A stretch of DNA of 64,000 nucleotides from Paraburkholderia rhynchosiae (GCF_002879865.1 NZ_PNXY01000004.1:310001-374000); one strand, 5' to 3'. Positions 26,731-36,313 are shown, counted from the stretch's first letter. Made by a program: numbers and translations. Notes: generated from the letters alone by a model not told the origin.

Positions 26731-28830
26731 TCAGTTCGGCACATTCACCGCGCCGTTGGCCACGGTGATCGCATTGCCGCCCGGGCTCGTCGCAATCGCC
26801 GGCATGTTAGCGGTGGTCAACGCGGGCGCGGCCCCGGCCGTGCCTCCGCGCGGCACCGTATGAACCACTTGCGACGGCGGCAACGGCGTGCCGCTCTTCA
26901 GATGACTCCACATCAGATTGAGCGCCTGGATGTTGTAGTAATGCAGCGGTACGAAGCGCGTATCGAAGCCCGCCACACCGAGGAACGCATCGAAGTGCTG
27001 ACCGTTCGTGATCTCGTAGAACGACAGCTTGCTCGCACCGCCTTCCACAAGCTGATTCGTTGCAACGTACGGCCGCGATGCATGATTGATCGGCACTAGC
27101 GCATCAGCGCGGCCTTGCACGATGATGGTGGGCTTGCCATGCAGGTTCGCATTCACCTTGACGGCTTCGACGCTCGTGGTTAGGGCGCCATTGGTCCACA
27201 GTGTGCGCAGACAGGAGGCGCCCACATAGCTCGCGTCGACGGTTGCCAACCGGTGATCCACCGCGCCGACCGTGCCCGCGTTGTAGACCAGGTTGATGCC
27301 GTTGGTCGGCGGCACACCGTTGCCGACGCCGAACACGGTTAGCATCGGTGAGACAGCCGGTGTCACGCCCGCCACGCCTGTGGAGCTGGTCGTGCCGAAA
27401 CTGAAATCGCACAGGTTGGCGGTCACGCTCGCCTTCGCATAGGCGTTCGCATACGTCACGGCGACGGCCGGCACCGCTTGCGAGTCCCACATCGGCGCAT
27501 GTAGCACGTCGGAATCGGTCTCATAGCCGTTCTGGTGCAGCAACGCCAGCGCGTTGGTCGCCTGCGTCGTCGTATCTGTTCCCGCAATAACGCCATTAGC
27601 CGCGAGCGTCGCGCATCGCGCGGTGCGAATGGCGGTGGTGGTCGCGAGCGGCAATGTGGTCAGATATGGCGCGCCGGCTGCAGCGGGCGCGAGCGCCGCG
27701 CAGGGCTCCAACAGGTTCGCGAGCGTCATGTAATCGGCGAGCGGCTTGCCGAATGCGCCGACGGGCACACCGCCCTGAGACACCGACACTTGCGAGGGCA
27801 CCCGCACGTTGATTTGCGGCTCACCGACCACCACCGCCGTAATGAGCCCGGAGGTGTCCTGTTCCGCCGCTGCCAGCGACGCACCGCCGCCATTGCTCAC
27901 CGATGCGGCAATCGTCATGATGCTGCCGCTTTTATAGCGTACGGTGCGTGTTGAGCCGTTGAGCGCGCCGTACGAATCGTTGAGCGCCCAATACGCGAAC
28001 TGGATTGCTTGCAACGTATTCTTGCCCCAGTCCTGCTCCGGATTCTGCTGCGAGTGCGCATGCTTGAACGCGTAGCGGTTCGGGAATTTGCTGTTGTACG
28101 TCGCGAGATCCGTGTTGCCGAGGTTCGCGGTGAAGAGGCTCGCCTTGCCCGCGGCGCTCGCGTCCTGCAAGGTACCGTCGATCAGCGTGACGCGATTCGT
28201 CGACAGTTCATGTGCGCCGTTGCCTGAGCCTTTGTCGGTGTACGCAACCGCACAGCCGCGTTTGAGGCCCCATTCGCCCGCTGCCGAAATCGCGCCGTAC
28301 ACGCCGCGCGAACCGGAGGACGTTGCCGTCACGATGCACGGTTGATCCGCATTGAAGCTGGTCGGAATCTGCACGAGCATGCTGACGTTTTTGTTGCCGC
28401 TGCCGTCGTCGGCGAATGCGAGATATTCCTTGCCGGCGATCTTGCCTTCGCCCAGCGTGTCATTGCCGTTCAGATCGACATTGGGCCCCCAGAAGCGTCC
28501 ATAGCCGCCATTCGCCGTCATGTCGACGAGCGCGCGATAGTTCGACCAGATCGCGAGGCGCCGCAATTCGGCCGCGGTCGGTTGCGCAGCATTTGCAATG
28601 GCGGGCGCGGTCGCTAAAGCCAGGCCAGTTTTACCGAGTCCCGCAGTGAGCAGGTCGTCAGTATTGCCGTCATATGACTGTGTCTTGACCGTGCTGGTGA
28701 TGAAACCCGGCAGTGTGTTCGCTTGTGGTGGAGGGGGACCGTCGTCGTGGCCGCCGTGGCAGGCGCTCACGCCTAGAGCCACGATGAATGCAATGGAAAG
28801 CGCGGACCTGGTTGCAATCGATGATGTCAT
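26731..28830 (-). CDS. D-(-)-3-hydroxybutyrate oligomer hydrolase
   Basis: 699 aa, typical for the 3HBOH family (PF10605) that cleaves 3-hydroxybutyrate oligomers released from polyhydroxybutyrate. An N-terminal export signal ends near VSAC (Cys24), which could be a lipobox. The active-site serine is probably Ser312 in AASVSNGGGASLAAAEQ; the conserved DALVPINHASRPYVATNQ and NGQHFDAFLG segments near the C-terminus hold the likely Asp and His. The ATG at 28830 has GGAGA upstream; an upstream in-frame extension is unsupported. It diverges from the paoABC operon over 156 bp and fits a PHB-accumulating host. Confidence 0.92.
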   Translation of the reverse strand: MTSSIATRSALSIAFIVALGVSACHGGHDDGPPPPQANTLPGFITSTVKTQSYDGNTDDLLTAGLGKTGLALATAPAIANAAQPTAAELRRLAIWSNYRALVDMTANGGYGRFWGPNVDLNGNDTLGEGKIAGKEYLAFADDGSGNKNVSMLVQIPTSFNADQPCIVTATSSGSRGVYGAISAAGEWGLKRGCAVAYTDKGSGNGAHELSTNRVTLIDGTLQDASAAGKASLFTANLGNTDLATYNSKFPNRYAFKHAHSQQNPEQDWGKNTLQAIQFAYWALNDSYGALNGSTRTVRYKSGSIMTIAASVSNGGGASLAAAEQDTSGLITAVVVGEPQINVRVPSQVSVSQGGVPVGAFGKPLADYMTLANLLEPCAALAPAAAGAPYLTTLPLATTTAIRTARCATLAANGVIAGTDTTTQATNALALLHQNGYETDSDVLHAPMWDSQAVPAVAVTYANAYAKASVTANLCDFSFGTTSSTGVAGVTPAVSPMLTVFGVGNGVPPTNGINLVYNAGTVGAVDHRLATVDASYVGASCLRTLWTNGALTTSVEAVKVNANLHGKPTIIVQGRADALVPINHASRPYVATNQLVEGGASKLSFYEITNGQHFDAFLGVAGFDTRFVPLHYYNIQALNLMWSHLKSGTPLPPSQVVHTVPRGGTAGAAPALTTANMPAIATSPGGNAITVANGAVNVPN

Positions 28831-28986
28831 CTGTGCTGTCTCCGTTATTTTCGCAATACCGTTTTGCACTACCGTTGTACACGCAACTGCGCCGGATTTG
28901 CTACGCTGAATAATTGGCGCACGACGCTTCGGATACCGACGCATCGTCAGCCTGCATGGACCTTTCAGCGGAGTCAATAGAACGTC

Positions 28987-29721
28987 ATGGCCACACGTAA
29001 CGAATGTCAGGATTCGGGTGACGAAGCCGCCGTCTTACGTCAACCTTCGCGTCGCCGTTTTCTACAATCGGCTGCGGCCGCGGCGACTGTCGGTGCGGCA
29101 CCGCACCTTCATGCACAAACGCAAAACCCTGCCGCGCCGCCCGCGCGAACTCCAGAGGCAGTACCGCCGCGCCCCGTCGCGTTGAACGTGAACGGCCGCG
29201 CCTATGCATTGCAACTCGAACCGCGCGTGACCTTGCTCGATGCACTACGCGAGTATGCCGGCCTCATGGGCACGAAGAAAGGCTGCGACCGTGGACAATG
29301 CGGCGCGTGCACGGTGCTCGCCAACGGGCGGCGCATCAACTCCTGTCTGACGCTCGCCGTGATGCACGAAGGCGAGACCATCACGACAGTTGAAGGGCTC
29401 GCGAGCAACGGCGCATTAAGCCCCATACAACGCGCTTTCATCGAACATGATGCGTTTCAATGCGGCTACTGCACGCCGGGACAGTTGTGTTCGGCGACTG
29501 CTTTGCTCGATGAATTTCGCAACGGCACTGCGAGCGTCGTGACAGCCGATGTGCGCAGACGTCCCATCAAACTTTCCGATGACGAGATCCGCGAACGCAT
29601 GAGCGGCAATATTTGCCGTTGCGGCGCTTACGCGAACATTGTTGCCGCGATACGCGCAACGCATAAAGGCGGCGCCCAGAACGCGAGCGTGGATGCCGTC
29701 ACGAATCGCGACAACGCGTGA
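28987..29721 (+). CDS. paoA: Periplasmic aldehyde oxidoreductase, 2Fe-2S subunit
   Basis: 244 aa small subunit of a xanthine-oxidase-family molybdoenzyme like E. coli PaoABC. A twin-arginine signal SRRRFLQS (21-28) implies Tat export. An N-terminal plant-type 2Fe-2S domain follows (GCDRGQCGACTVL), then a second cluster domain with CGYCTPG and CRCGAY. It transfers electrons from the molybdenum cofactor subunit. First gene of a three-gene operon with paoB 13 bp downstream. PaoABC oxidises aromatic and aliphatic aldehydes; the substrate here is inferred only. Confidence 0.9.
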   Translation: MATRNECQDSGDEAAVLRQPSRRRFLQSAAAAATVGAAPHLHAQTQNPAAPPARTPEAVPPRPVALNVNGRAYALQLEPRVTLLDALREYAGLMGTKKGCDRGQCGACTVLANGRRINSCLTLAVMHEGETITTVEGLASNGALSPIQRAFIEHDAFQCGYCTPGQLCSATALLDEFRNGTASVVTADVRRRPIKLSDDEIRERMSGNICRCGAYANIVAAIRATHKGGAQNASVDAVTNRDNA

Positions 29722-29734
29722 TGGAGCGACGAGC

Positions 29735-30736
29735 ATGGATGCGATCTCATACGAACGCGCCAGCGATGTCGCCGGCGCAGTGCGAGCCGCGCAGCAACCG
29801 GGCGCGGTGTTCATCGGCGGCGGCACAAATCTGCTCGATCTGATGAAGGGTGGCGTGGAGCGGCCGGTGCGGCTCATCGACATCACGCATATCAGCGGAC
29901 TCGACAGCGTGACGACGCTGCCCGATGGCGGCATTCGCATCGGCGCGCTGGTGCGCAACAGCGACGCCGCGAATCACGCCTTCGTGCGCGAGCAGTATCC
30001 GCTGTTGTCGCAGGCGTTTCTTTCGGGCGCATCGTCGCAATTGCGCAATATGGCGACTGTCGGCGGGAATCTGCTGCAACGTACCCGCTGCGGGTACTTC
30101 TACGACACCGCTTTCTCCCAGTGCAACAAGCGCGTGCCGGGCAGCGGTTGCGCAGCGCTTGAAGGACACAACCGGATGCACGCGATTCTCGGCGCGAGTC
30201 CGCAGTGCGTCGCGGTGAATCCATCGGATATGAGCGTCGCACTCGCGGCGCTCGATGCCGTGGTTCGCGTAAGCGGGCCCGCTGGCGAGCGAAGCATTCC
30301 GTTCGCGGAGTTTCACCGGCTTCCGGGCGACCGGCCCGATGTCGACACCACCTTGCGCCCTGGCGAACTGATTACCGCGGTCGATCTGCCGCCACCGCTT
30401 TTCAGCGCTCATTCGCATTATCTGAAAGTGCGTGACCGTGCCAGTTACGCATTCGCATTGGTGTCGGTCGCCGCTGCCTTGCAAATGGACGGCGAGCGCG
30501 TGCAGACGGCGCGCATCGCATTGGGCGGCGTGGCACACAAACCGTGGCGCGCGAGCGCGGCGGAACAGATGCTAAACGGACAGCCGCTCACGCAAGCCAC
30601 GCTGAACCGCGCCGCGTCCGCCGCATTGCGCGACGCACGGCCGCTGCACGAGAACCGCTTCAAGGTGCAGCTCGCGCAACGCGCGATCGTGCGCGCAGTG
30701 AACCAGGCCGCCGGCCGCGCGGGAGGTGTCGCATGA
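29735..30736 (+). CDS. paoB: Periplasmic aldehyde oxidoreductase, FAD subunit
   Basis: 333 aa. Start ATG 29735 (MDAISYERASD) with GGAG upstream. The FAD-binding motif FIGGGTNLLDLMK is near residue 40, followed by the second flavin contact GASSQLRNMATVGGNLLQRTRC. The insertion RCGYFYDTAFSQCNKRVPGSGC carries Cys residues matching the extra 4Fe-4S cluster known in E. coli PaoB. A C-terminal CO-dehydrogenase flavoprotein domain completes it. The stop overlaps paoC as ATGA. Confidence 0.9.
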   Translation: MDAISYERASDVAGAVRAAQQPGAVFIGGGTNLLDLMKGGVERPVRLIDITHISGLDSVTTLPDGGIRIGALVRNSDAANHAFVREQYPLLSQAFLSGASSQLRNMATVGGNLLQRTRCGYFYDTAFSQCNKRVPGSGCAALEGHNRMHAILGASPQCVAVNPSDMSVALAALDAVVRVSGPAGERSIPFAEFHRLPGDRPDVDTTLRPGELITAVDLPPPLFSAHSHYLKVRDRASYAFALVSVAAALQMDGERVQTARIALGGVAHKPWRASAAEQMLNGQPLTQATLNRAASAALRDARPLHENRFKVQLAQRAIVRAVNQAAGRAGGVA

Positions 30737-32955
30737 ATCTGATCGGTCAACCATTCGATCGCACCGACGGTCTGCTGAAAGTGACCGGCGAAGCACGCTA
30801 TGCGGCGGAATTTCCGGAAGCACGTCTTGCGCATGCCGTGCTCGTGACGAGCACGATTGCGCGCGGCACGATTGCGTCGATCGACGCGAGCCGCGCGCAA
30901 GCCGTCCCCGGGGTGCTGCTCGTGATGACGCATCAGAACGCGCCGCGTCTGCCGAACGGCGGCAAGGCGCAATTGGCGCCGCCGGCGGGACGTCGTCTGT
31001 CGCTGCTGCAGGACAACGAGGTTCACTACAACAACGAGCCGGTCGCAGTAGTTGTCGCGGATACGCTCGAACATGCGACCGATGCCGCGCGTCAGTTGCG
31101 CATCACGTATCGACCTGGCGCCGCCACGCTGGACTTCGCGCAGGCCAAGGCAAACGCCCATGCGCCCGATAAACCACAGGGACGTCAAACGGATACACAG
31201 CGCGGCAGCTTCGAGGACGGTATGCGCAGCGGCGCCGTGCATATCGACGTGACGTATACGACGCCCATCGAACATCACAATCCGATGGAGCCGCACGCCA
31301 CGATGGCGCGTTGGGACGGCCCGCAACTCACGCTATACGATTCGACGCAAGGCGTGAGCGGCGAAGTGCAGGCTGTGGCGAAGACGCTCGGCATTTCACC
31401 CGGCGACGTGCGCGTGATTTCGCCGTTCGTCGGCGGCGGCTTCGGTTGCAAGGGCTCGTCGTGGTCGCATGTGTCGTTGTGCGCGATGGCCGCGAAACAG
31501 ACGGGGCGTCCCGTGCGGCTCGTGCTCGAGCGGCCGCAGATGTTCGGTCCGGTCGGCGCGCGTCCGCACACGGAACAGCACTTCGTGCTGGCCGCGCGAA
31601 GCGACGGCACGCTGACCGCGATGCGCCACGACAGCATCTCGAACACGTCGATGATCGAAGACTGGACCGAGACCTGCTGCATGGTCACGCGCATGCTGTA
31701 CGCGGTACCGAACCAGGTGACCACGCACCGGCTCGTGCCGCTGAACGTCGGCACGCCGACTTTCATGCGCGCGCCGGGCGAGACAACCGGCTCGTTCGCG
31801 CAGGAATCGGCGATGGACGAACTCGCGGTCGCCCTCAAAATGGACCCGCTTGCGTTGCGCCTGAAAAATTACGCTGAGGCCGATCCGCAGGAAAACAAGC
31901 CGTGGTCGAGCAACTCGCTGCGCGACTGCTATCGGACCGGTGCGGAAAAATTCGGCTGGTCGCGGCGCACTCCCGCACCACGTTCGATGCGAAACGGCAA
32001 CACGCTGATCGGCATGGGCATGGCGACCGCGACGTATCCGGCCAATCGCAGCGAAGCCGCGGCCATCGCACGGATTCTGCCGGACGGCACCGCGATGGTG
32101 GCCTCGGGCACGCAGGACATCGGCACCGGCACTTATACGGTGATGACCCAGGTTGCCGCCGATGCGCTCGGCTTCGCGCCGGAGAACATCCACTTCGCGC
32201 TCGGCGATTCGTCGCTGCCGAAGGCGCCGGTGTCTGGCGGCTCGCAGTCGGCCGCCAGCGTTTCGCCGGCCGTGCGCGAGGCCGCGAGCCAGGTACGCAG
32301 TCAGTTGATTGCACTGGCGCTGGCGGACCCGGCGTCGCCCGTGCATGGCATCGCGCCCGACGACATCACTGTAGAAAACGGCTGGGTGACGAGCCGCTCG
32401 CAACCGGCGAGGCGCGATCCGGCGGCGGCGATCATCGCGCGCTCGGGCGGCAAGCCGATCGAGGCTACGTCCACGGTCAAACCAGGCGATGAGAAGCAGA
32501 AGTACTCGTTTCACTCGTTCGGCGCGGTGTTCGTGGAAGTGCACGTGGATGCCGACCTCGGGACCATCCGCGTGCCGCGCGTCGTGGCCGTGTATGACGT
32601 GGGGCGCGTGCTCAACGAGAAGACGGCGCGCAGCCAGATGCTTGGCGGCATTGTGTGGGGCGTCGGCGCGGCGTTGCAGGAAGAGTCGTCGCTCGACACG
32701 CGCTATGGGCGCTTCACCAACGCGAATCTCGCCGAATACCACGTGCCGGTGAATGCGGACATCGGCTCGCTCGACATTACGTTTATCGACCGGCCAGACC
32801 CGCATATCAATTCGCTCGGCGTGCGCGGTATTGGCGAGATCGGCATTACGGGCGTGCCCGCGGCGATCGCCAACGCGGTATATCACGCTACCGGCGTGCG
32901 GGTGCGCGATCTCCCGGTGACGCTCGACAAGGTGATGGGGACGACGCGGGTTTGA
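30733..32955 (+). CDS. paoC: Periplasmic aldehyde oxidoreductase, molybdopterin subunit
   Basis: 740 aa catalytic subunit. It binds molybdopterin cytosine dinucleotide and oxidises aldehydes to acids. Cofactor and active-site motifs include PFVGGGFGCKG, RAPGETTGSFAQE, GTQDIGTGTYTVM and, near the end, RGIGEIGITGVPAAIANA, holding the catalytic Glu. GGGAGG lies seven bases before the ATG, which overlaps the paoB stop. There is no signal peptide, so export would rely on the Tat signal of PaoA. A MocA-like cytidylyltransferase gene follows 87 bp downstream. Confidence 0.92.
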   Translation: MNLIGQPFDRTDGLLKVTGEARYAAEFPEARLAHAVLVTSTIARGTIASIDASRAQAVPGVLLVMTHQNAPRLPNGGKAQLAPPAGRRLSLLQDNEVHYNNEPVAVVVADTLEHATDAARQLRITYRPGAATLDFAQAKANAHAPDKPQGRQTDTQRGSFEDGMRSGAVHIDVTYTTPIEHHNPMEPHATMARWDGPQLTLYDSTQGVSGEVQAVAKTLGISPGDVRVISPFVGGGFGCKGSSWSHVSLCAMAAKQTGRPVRLVLERPQMFGPVGARPHTEQHFVLAARSDGTLTAMRHDSISNTSMIEDWTETCCMVTRMLYAVPNQVTTHRLVPLNVGTPTFMRAPGETTGSFAQESAMDELAVALKMDPLALRLKNYAEADPQENKPWSSNSLRDCYRTGAEKFGWSRRTPAPRSMRNGNTLIGMGMATATYPANRSEAAAIARILPDGTAMVASGTQDIGTGTYTVMTQVAADALGFAPENIHFALGDSSLPKAPVSGGSQSAASVSPAVREAASQVRSQLIALALADPASPVHGIAPDDITVENGWVTSRSQPARRDPAAAIIARSGGKPIEATSTVKPGDEKQKYSFHSFGAVFVEVHVDADLGTIRVPRVVAVYDVGRVLNEKTARSQMLGGIVWGVGAALQEESSLDTRYGRFTNANLAEYHVPVNADIGSLDITFIDRPDPHINSLGVRGIGEIGITGVPAAIANAVYHATGVRVRDLPVTLDKVMGTTRV

Positions 32956-33042
32956 GCGCAGGTTTGAACCAATATCCGGCCGCTTGCCTCGCGATGCGTT
33001 GCATCGCACAATCGGTCTCATTCTCTCTACCGGTGCCTGTCC

Positions 33043-33630
33043 ATGGCTTACGCCTCGCTCGCCACTGGCATATTGCTCGCCGCTGGCGTCGGTTCGCGCT
33101 TCGATCCGCACGGCCTGCAAAACAAGCTGCTCGCGCACCTGCCAGAGCGCACACCTGTCGCTCAGGAAGCGGCGCACCGGCTGCTGCGGGTCGTGCCGCA
33201 GGTACTGGCCGTGGTGCGGCCGGGCGCCGAAGCGCTCGCGCGTCTTTTGAACGATGCCGGCTGCGACGTGGTATTCGCGCCCGCCGCCGAGCGCGGCATG
33301 GGCGCGAGCCTCGCAGCGGGCATTCAGGCGAGCGAGGATGCCGGGGGCTGGATCGTCGCGCTGGCCGACATGCCGCGCATTCATCTCACGACGATTGAAG
33401 CCGTGGCCCGCGCGCTGGATGGCGGCGCTTCGATCGTCGCGCCGTTTTACGAGGGGCAGCGCGGTCATCCGGTTGGCTTCGGCGCGGAGCACCGCGATGC
33501 ACTGCTTGCGCTCGACGGCGACAGCGGCGCGCGCTCGTTGCTGACGTCTCAACGCATGATGCGGCTGGACGTCGACGACGCTGGTATTTTGCGGGACGTC
33601 GATACGCCGGAGGATTTGCGGGAGGTTTAG
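33043..33630 (+). CDS. mocA: MocA-like molybdenum cofactor cytidylyltransferase
   Basis: 195 aa MobA-like nucleotidyltransferase. The N-terminal signature GILLAAGVGSRFDPHGLQNKLL binds the nucleotide, with ALADMP, the MocA-typical GQRGHPVGFG and the C-terminal VDTPEDLRE. MocA attaches CMP to molybdopterin, making the MCD cofactor that PaoC-type enzymes need. Its position right behind paoABC supports this over the GMP-specific MobA. An XdhC/PaoD-type insertase is not seen nearby. Confidence 0.85.
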   Translation: MAYASLATGILLAAGVGSRFDPHGLQNKLLAHLPERTPVAQEAAHRLLRVVPQVLAVVRPGAEALARLLNDAGCDVVFAPAAERGMGASLAAGIQASEDAGGWIVALADMPRIHLTTIEAVARALDGGASIVAPFYEGQRGHPVGFGAEHRDALLALDGDSGARSLLTSQRMMRLDVDDAGILRDVDTPEDLREV

Positions 33631-33769
33631 GGGCGGCGTCGCGTTTGCGGTTACCCTGGCGGTGGCAGTGGTGCCGAGCCCGACCAAACAAGTGAGCACA
33701 TTCCCGCTGTGGCGCAAACCTCGGGCTGCGATCGCACTGGGGCGGCAAACGGTGTGGCCGTTCGAGGCC

Positions 33770-33920
33770 GCGCCGCTGCGGATTCCGTCGCGAGGTGAAG
33801 CCTGTCAGTACTGGCTCGAAAAAGAACTCGCGCACATCGCGCCGCGCGTCGTCGTCACGTTGGGCGCGACGGGATTGAAGGCGCTGACCGGCGTGCACGT
33901 CAATCTGTCGGAGCCGCCGA
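33770..33920 (+). pseudogene. Remnant of a family-4-type uracil-DNA glycosylase
   Basis: About 50 codons read RGEACQYWLEKELAHIAPR, then VVVTLGATGLKALTG. This resembles the conserved Cys-x2-Trp-Leu...Glu-Leu...Val-Val-Val-x-Leu-Gly-Ala-Thr core of family 4/UdgX-like glycosylases. The N-terminal GEPP-type active-site motif, the other iron-sulfur Cys and the C-terminal His motif are not found around it. The flanks are unrelated, so this looks like a decayed internal fragment. The family call rests on one motif. Confidence 0.5.
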
Positions 33921-34076
33921 CGCCTGTTTGCGCGAGGACATCGTTGCAAGCATCGTGGCAGCGTTCAGACGGGCGGCCGAGTTGGCGGACGCTTGTGAGC
34001 GAGCGTGATGGCTCATCCGAAGCATGCAGGCATAGGGCTTGCGCATCCAGCGTAACCCAATGCCCAACTGCAATCC

Positions 34077-34106
34077 GGCGGCAAATTGGCGGCAAATTGG
34101 CGGCAA
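34077..34106. repeat. 11-bp tandem repeat GGCGGCAAATT
   Basis: 2.7 perfect copies of GGCGGCAAATT about 120 bp before the PIG-L gene. Confidence 0.8.
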
Positions 34107-34226
34107 CCCAACTGCGAATCAACCGCGCAACTCGCTGCAATTCCGCCTAAGCTGATGTGACGCCGCGATTGTCACGAGACGTTACGCCGCCCCTGCGGCC
34201 CGAGCGTTCGAAACCACACGACTTCC

Positions 34227-34931
34227 ATGAGCGAAACCAGTCCGCGCCTGTTCATCGTCTCACCGCATTTCGACGACGCCGTCTTCAGTTGCGGCGCATT
34301 GCTTGCCGCGCATCCCGACGCCGCGGTATGCACGGTGTTCGCCGCGCCGCCCGAACATAAAATGCATACCGAATGGGACGAAAAATCGGGCTTCGATAAC
34401 GCGTATGAGGCCGTCCACGAGCGCACGCTCGAAGACAACCGCGCGCTTGAATTGCTCGACGCGATTCCGCTGCGCATGCCGTTTCGCGACAGTCAGTACT
34501 CCGACTCGCCGTCGATCAGCAAAATGGCCGCGGCGCTGGAAGAAACGATTTATCGGAGCACGGCGAACACATTGCTGATGCCGCTCGGCCTGTATCACGA
34601 CGATCATGTGCGCGTGTTCGAAGCCTGTTGCGAGATCTTGCCGCGCCTGTCCCATCTCGCCTGGTTCGGCTACGAGGAAGCGATTCACCGGCGCACGCCG
34701 GGCGTCGTGCAGGCGCGGCTCGCCGATCTCGCGCAACGCGGCATCGTGGCCACACCGGCTACTCCGAGCGCCGGCCATACGATCGACCTGCAGCGCCGCG
34801 CACAGCTCAAACGCGAAGCGGTTCTTGCGTACCAGAGCCAGTTGCGCGCATTCGGCGCGGGCAATTACGACGACGTCTTCGCCACCGAGCGCTACTGGCA
34901 ACTCAGCGTGGGCCGTCGCGTGAAGAAGTAA
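34227..34931 (+). CDS. PIG-L/LmbE-family deacetylase
   Basis: 234 aa zinc-dependent N-deacetylase family. The N-terminal metal motif VSPHFDDAVFSCGALLA is a variant of PHxDD, and LPLGLYHDDHVRVFEA supplies the third ligand region with its His-Asp-Asp-His. The family removes acetyl groups from sugar amides such as GlcNAc derivatives; the substrate here is unknown. The central SQYSDSPSI loop and C-terminal YQSQLRAFG are also seen in family members. It stands alone between the gene-poor stretch and a tiny ORF. Confidence 0.82.
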   Translation: MSETSPRLFIVSPHFDDAVFSCGALLAAHPDAAVCTVFAAPPEHKMHTEWDEKSGFDNAYEAVHERTLEDNRALELLDAIPLRMPFRDSQYSDSPSISKMAAALEETIYRSTANTLLMPLGLYHDDHVRVFEACCEILPRLSHLAWFGYEEAIHRRTPGVVQARLADLAQRGIVATPATPSAGHTIDLQRRAQLKREAVLAYQSQLRAFGAGNYDDVFATERYWQLSVGRRVKK

Positions 34932-35020
34932 GAGGACGACGAGCGTGAGAAACGCCTACGCTTGAAGAGAACGGCATGCACCGTCTCCCTACCGCACAGT
35001 TCTCAACCACAGGTGATGCA

Positions 35021-35173
35021 ATGAGCTACGACATGCATACGAGCCCGATTCCCGATCCAAACGCCGATCCGACCCGCGATCCGGAAGGCGATCCGCTGAC
35101 GCCGCCGTCGCCCGGTCATCACACCGAAGAACCGCAGCGTCCCGAAGGACCGCCCGACAAAGACCCCGTGTGA
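35021..35173 (+). CDS. Tiny Pro/Asp-rich protein, unknown function
   Basis: 50 aa: MSYDMHTSPIPDPNADP, then repeated Asp-Pro, Glu-Pro and Gly-Asp-Pro units. It is acidic, unstructured-looking and without hydrophobic segments. An AGGTG-like ribosome binding site lies nine bases before the ATG. It ends 40 bp from the convergent phnW stop. Similar short proline-rich proteins occur in Burkholderia, but I cannot name a family. Confidence 0.5.
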   Translation: MSYDMHTSPIPDPNADPTRDPEGDPLTPPSPGHHTEEPQRPEGPPDKDPV

Positions 35174-35213
35174 GCCGTTGGGCAGCCGGCGCGGCGCGCC
35201 GTGCCCGGATGAA

Positions 35214-36281
35214 TCAGTTCGTCAGTTCGGTAAAGCCCTGCAACAGACGGTCGATGTCGGCGGTGTGGATGTTGCCCATCGTCGAGATGCGAAACAGTTC
35301 GGCTGACAGCCCGCCCTGCCCTGCATAGATGACGAAACCGCGCGCCTTCAGCGCGTCGTGCAATTGGGGATACGCGACGCCGTTCGGCAAGCGGTACGCG
35401 CGCAACACCACCGACGATTCCTCCGCCCGCAACACACTGCCGATGCCGCGCTCGGCCAGGCCCGCGCGCGCCCGTTCCGCCAGCGCCGCGTAGCGCGCAT
35501 GACGCGCGCGCCAGCCGCCTTCGTCGGCGATTTCGCGCAGCGCTTCGACGAGCGCGTAGTAGGCGTGAACCGACGGCGTAAACGGCGTGTTGCGCCGATC
35601 CTGCAACCGCCCGAGCCGCCCGAGATCCAGGTAGTACGTTCGGCTGGCCGCCTGCGCGAGCGCGGCGCGACGCACGATCACGAACGACGCGCCCGGCACG
35701 CCATGCAGACATTTGTTCGCCGTCGCGGCCACCGCGTCCAGACTCGTGTCGGCGAAATCGATCGCTTCGGCGCCGAAGCTGCTCACGCCGTCGACCAGCA
35801 AACGCAAGCCGCGCGCGCGGCATAGCGCGCCGAGCGCCGCGAGGTCGTTGAGCCGCCCCGTGGTCGTTTCGTGATGGATCACGGCGACATGCGTGAACGC
35901 CTTATCTGCGTCGAGACGTTCGGCGACTTTCGCGAGGTCCGGCGCCTGCATCCAGTCGTGTTTCATCGATTCATGCGCGATGCCGTATTGCACGGCGATC
36001 TGCGAAATGCGCTCGCCGTACACGCCGTTTTCGACCACCAGCAGCTTGCCGTTTTGCGGCACCAGCGCGGCAGTCATGCTTTCGACGGCCGCCGTGCCGG
36101 AGCCCGTCATCAGCACCGCTTGCCATTCGCTCGCGTCGAGGCCGTACAGATCGACGAGCCGCGTTCGCGCCTCTTCCTGCAAATCGAAAAACTCGCTCTC
36201 GCGATGGCACAGGTCCGTCTGCAACAGGCTGTTGCGGACACGTTCGGTGAGCGTCACCGGACCGGGATTGAGCAGCAGCAT
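35214..36281 (-). CDS. phnW: 2-aminoethylphosphonate transaminase (PhnW type)
   Basis: 355 aa PLP aminotransferase of fold type I. It begins MLLLNPGPVTLTERV, a hallmark of the AEP/phosphonoacetaldehyde transaminase branch. VDGVSSFGAEAI carries the PLP Asp, and TANKCLHGVPG holds the PLP Lys190. It interconverts phosphonoacetaldehyde and 2-aminoethylphosphonate. PhnW also serves AEP breakdown, but here it lies 32 bp behind aepY and aepX, with no phosphonatase (phnX) or phnA in the window, so the biosynthetic direction is favoured. It is the last gene of the operon. Confidence 0.9.
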   Translation of the reverse strand: MLLLNPGPVTLTERVRNSLLQTDLCHRESEFFDLQEEARTRLVDLYGLDASEWQAVLMTGSGTAAVESMTAALVPQNGKLLVVENGVYGERISQIAVQYGIAHESMKHDWMQAPDLAKVAERLDADKAFTHVAVIHHETTTGRLNDLAALGALCRARGLRLLVDGVSSFGAEAIDFADTSLDAVAATANKCLHGVPGASFVIVRRAALAQAASRTYYLDLGRLGRLQDRRNTPFTPSVHAYYALVEALREIADEGGWRARHARYAALAERARAGLAERGIGSVLRAEESSVVLRAYRLPNGVAYPQLHDALKARGFVIYAGQGGLSAELFRISTMGNIHTADIDRLLQGFTELTN

Positions 36282-36313
36282 GGGCGCTCCTTTACTTTGG
36301 CTTCACGTTGACT

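Larger units (their letters stand above)
33631..34226. other. Gene-poor stretch with a gene remnant
   Basis: About 600 bp between mocA and the PIG-L gene. It contains the uracil-DNA-glycosylase remnant described separately and an 11-bp tandem repeat. The open frame from 33662 to 34150 is coding-like only in its middle; its ends are low-complexity. Confidence 0.6.

Noticed and set aside
31396..33717. A 773-codon open frame on the minus strand
   Set aside because: Antisense to paoC and the mocA-like gene, with shadow composition and no motif.
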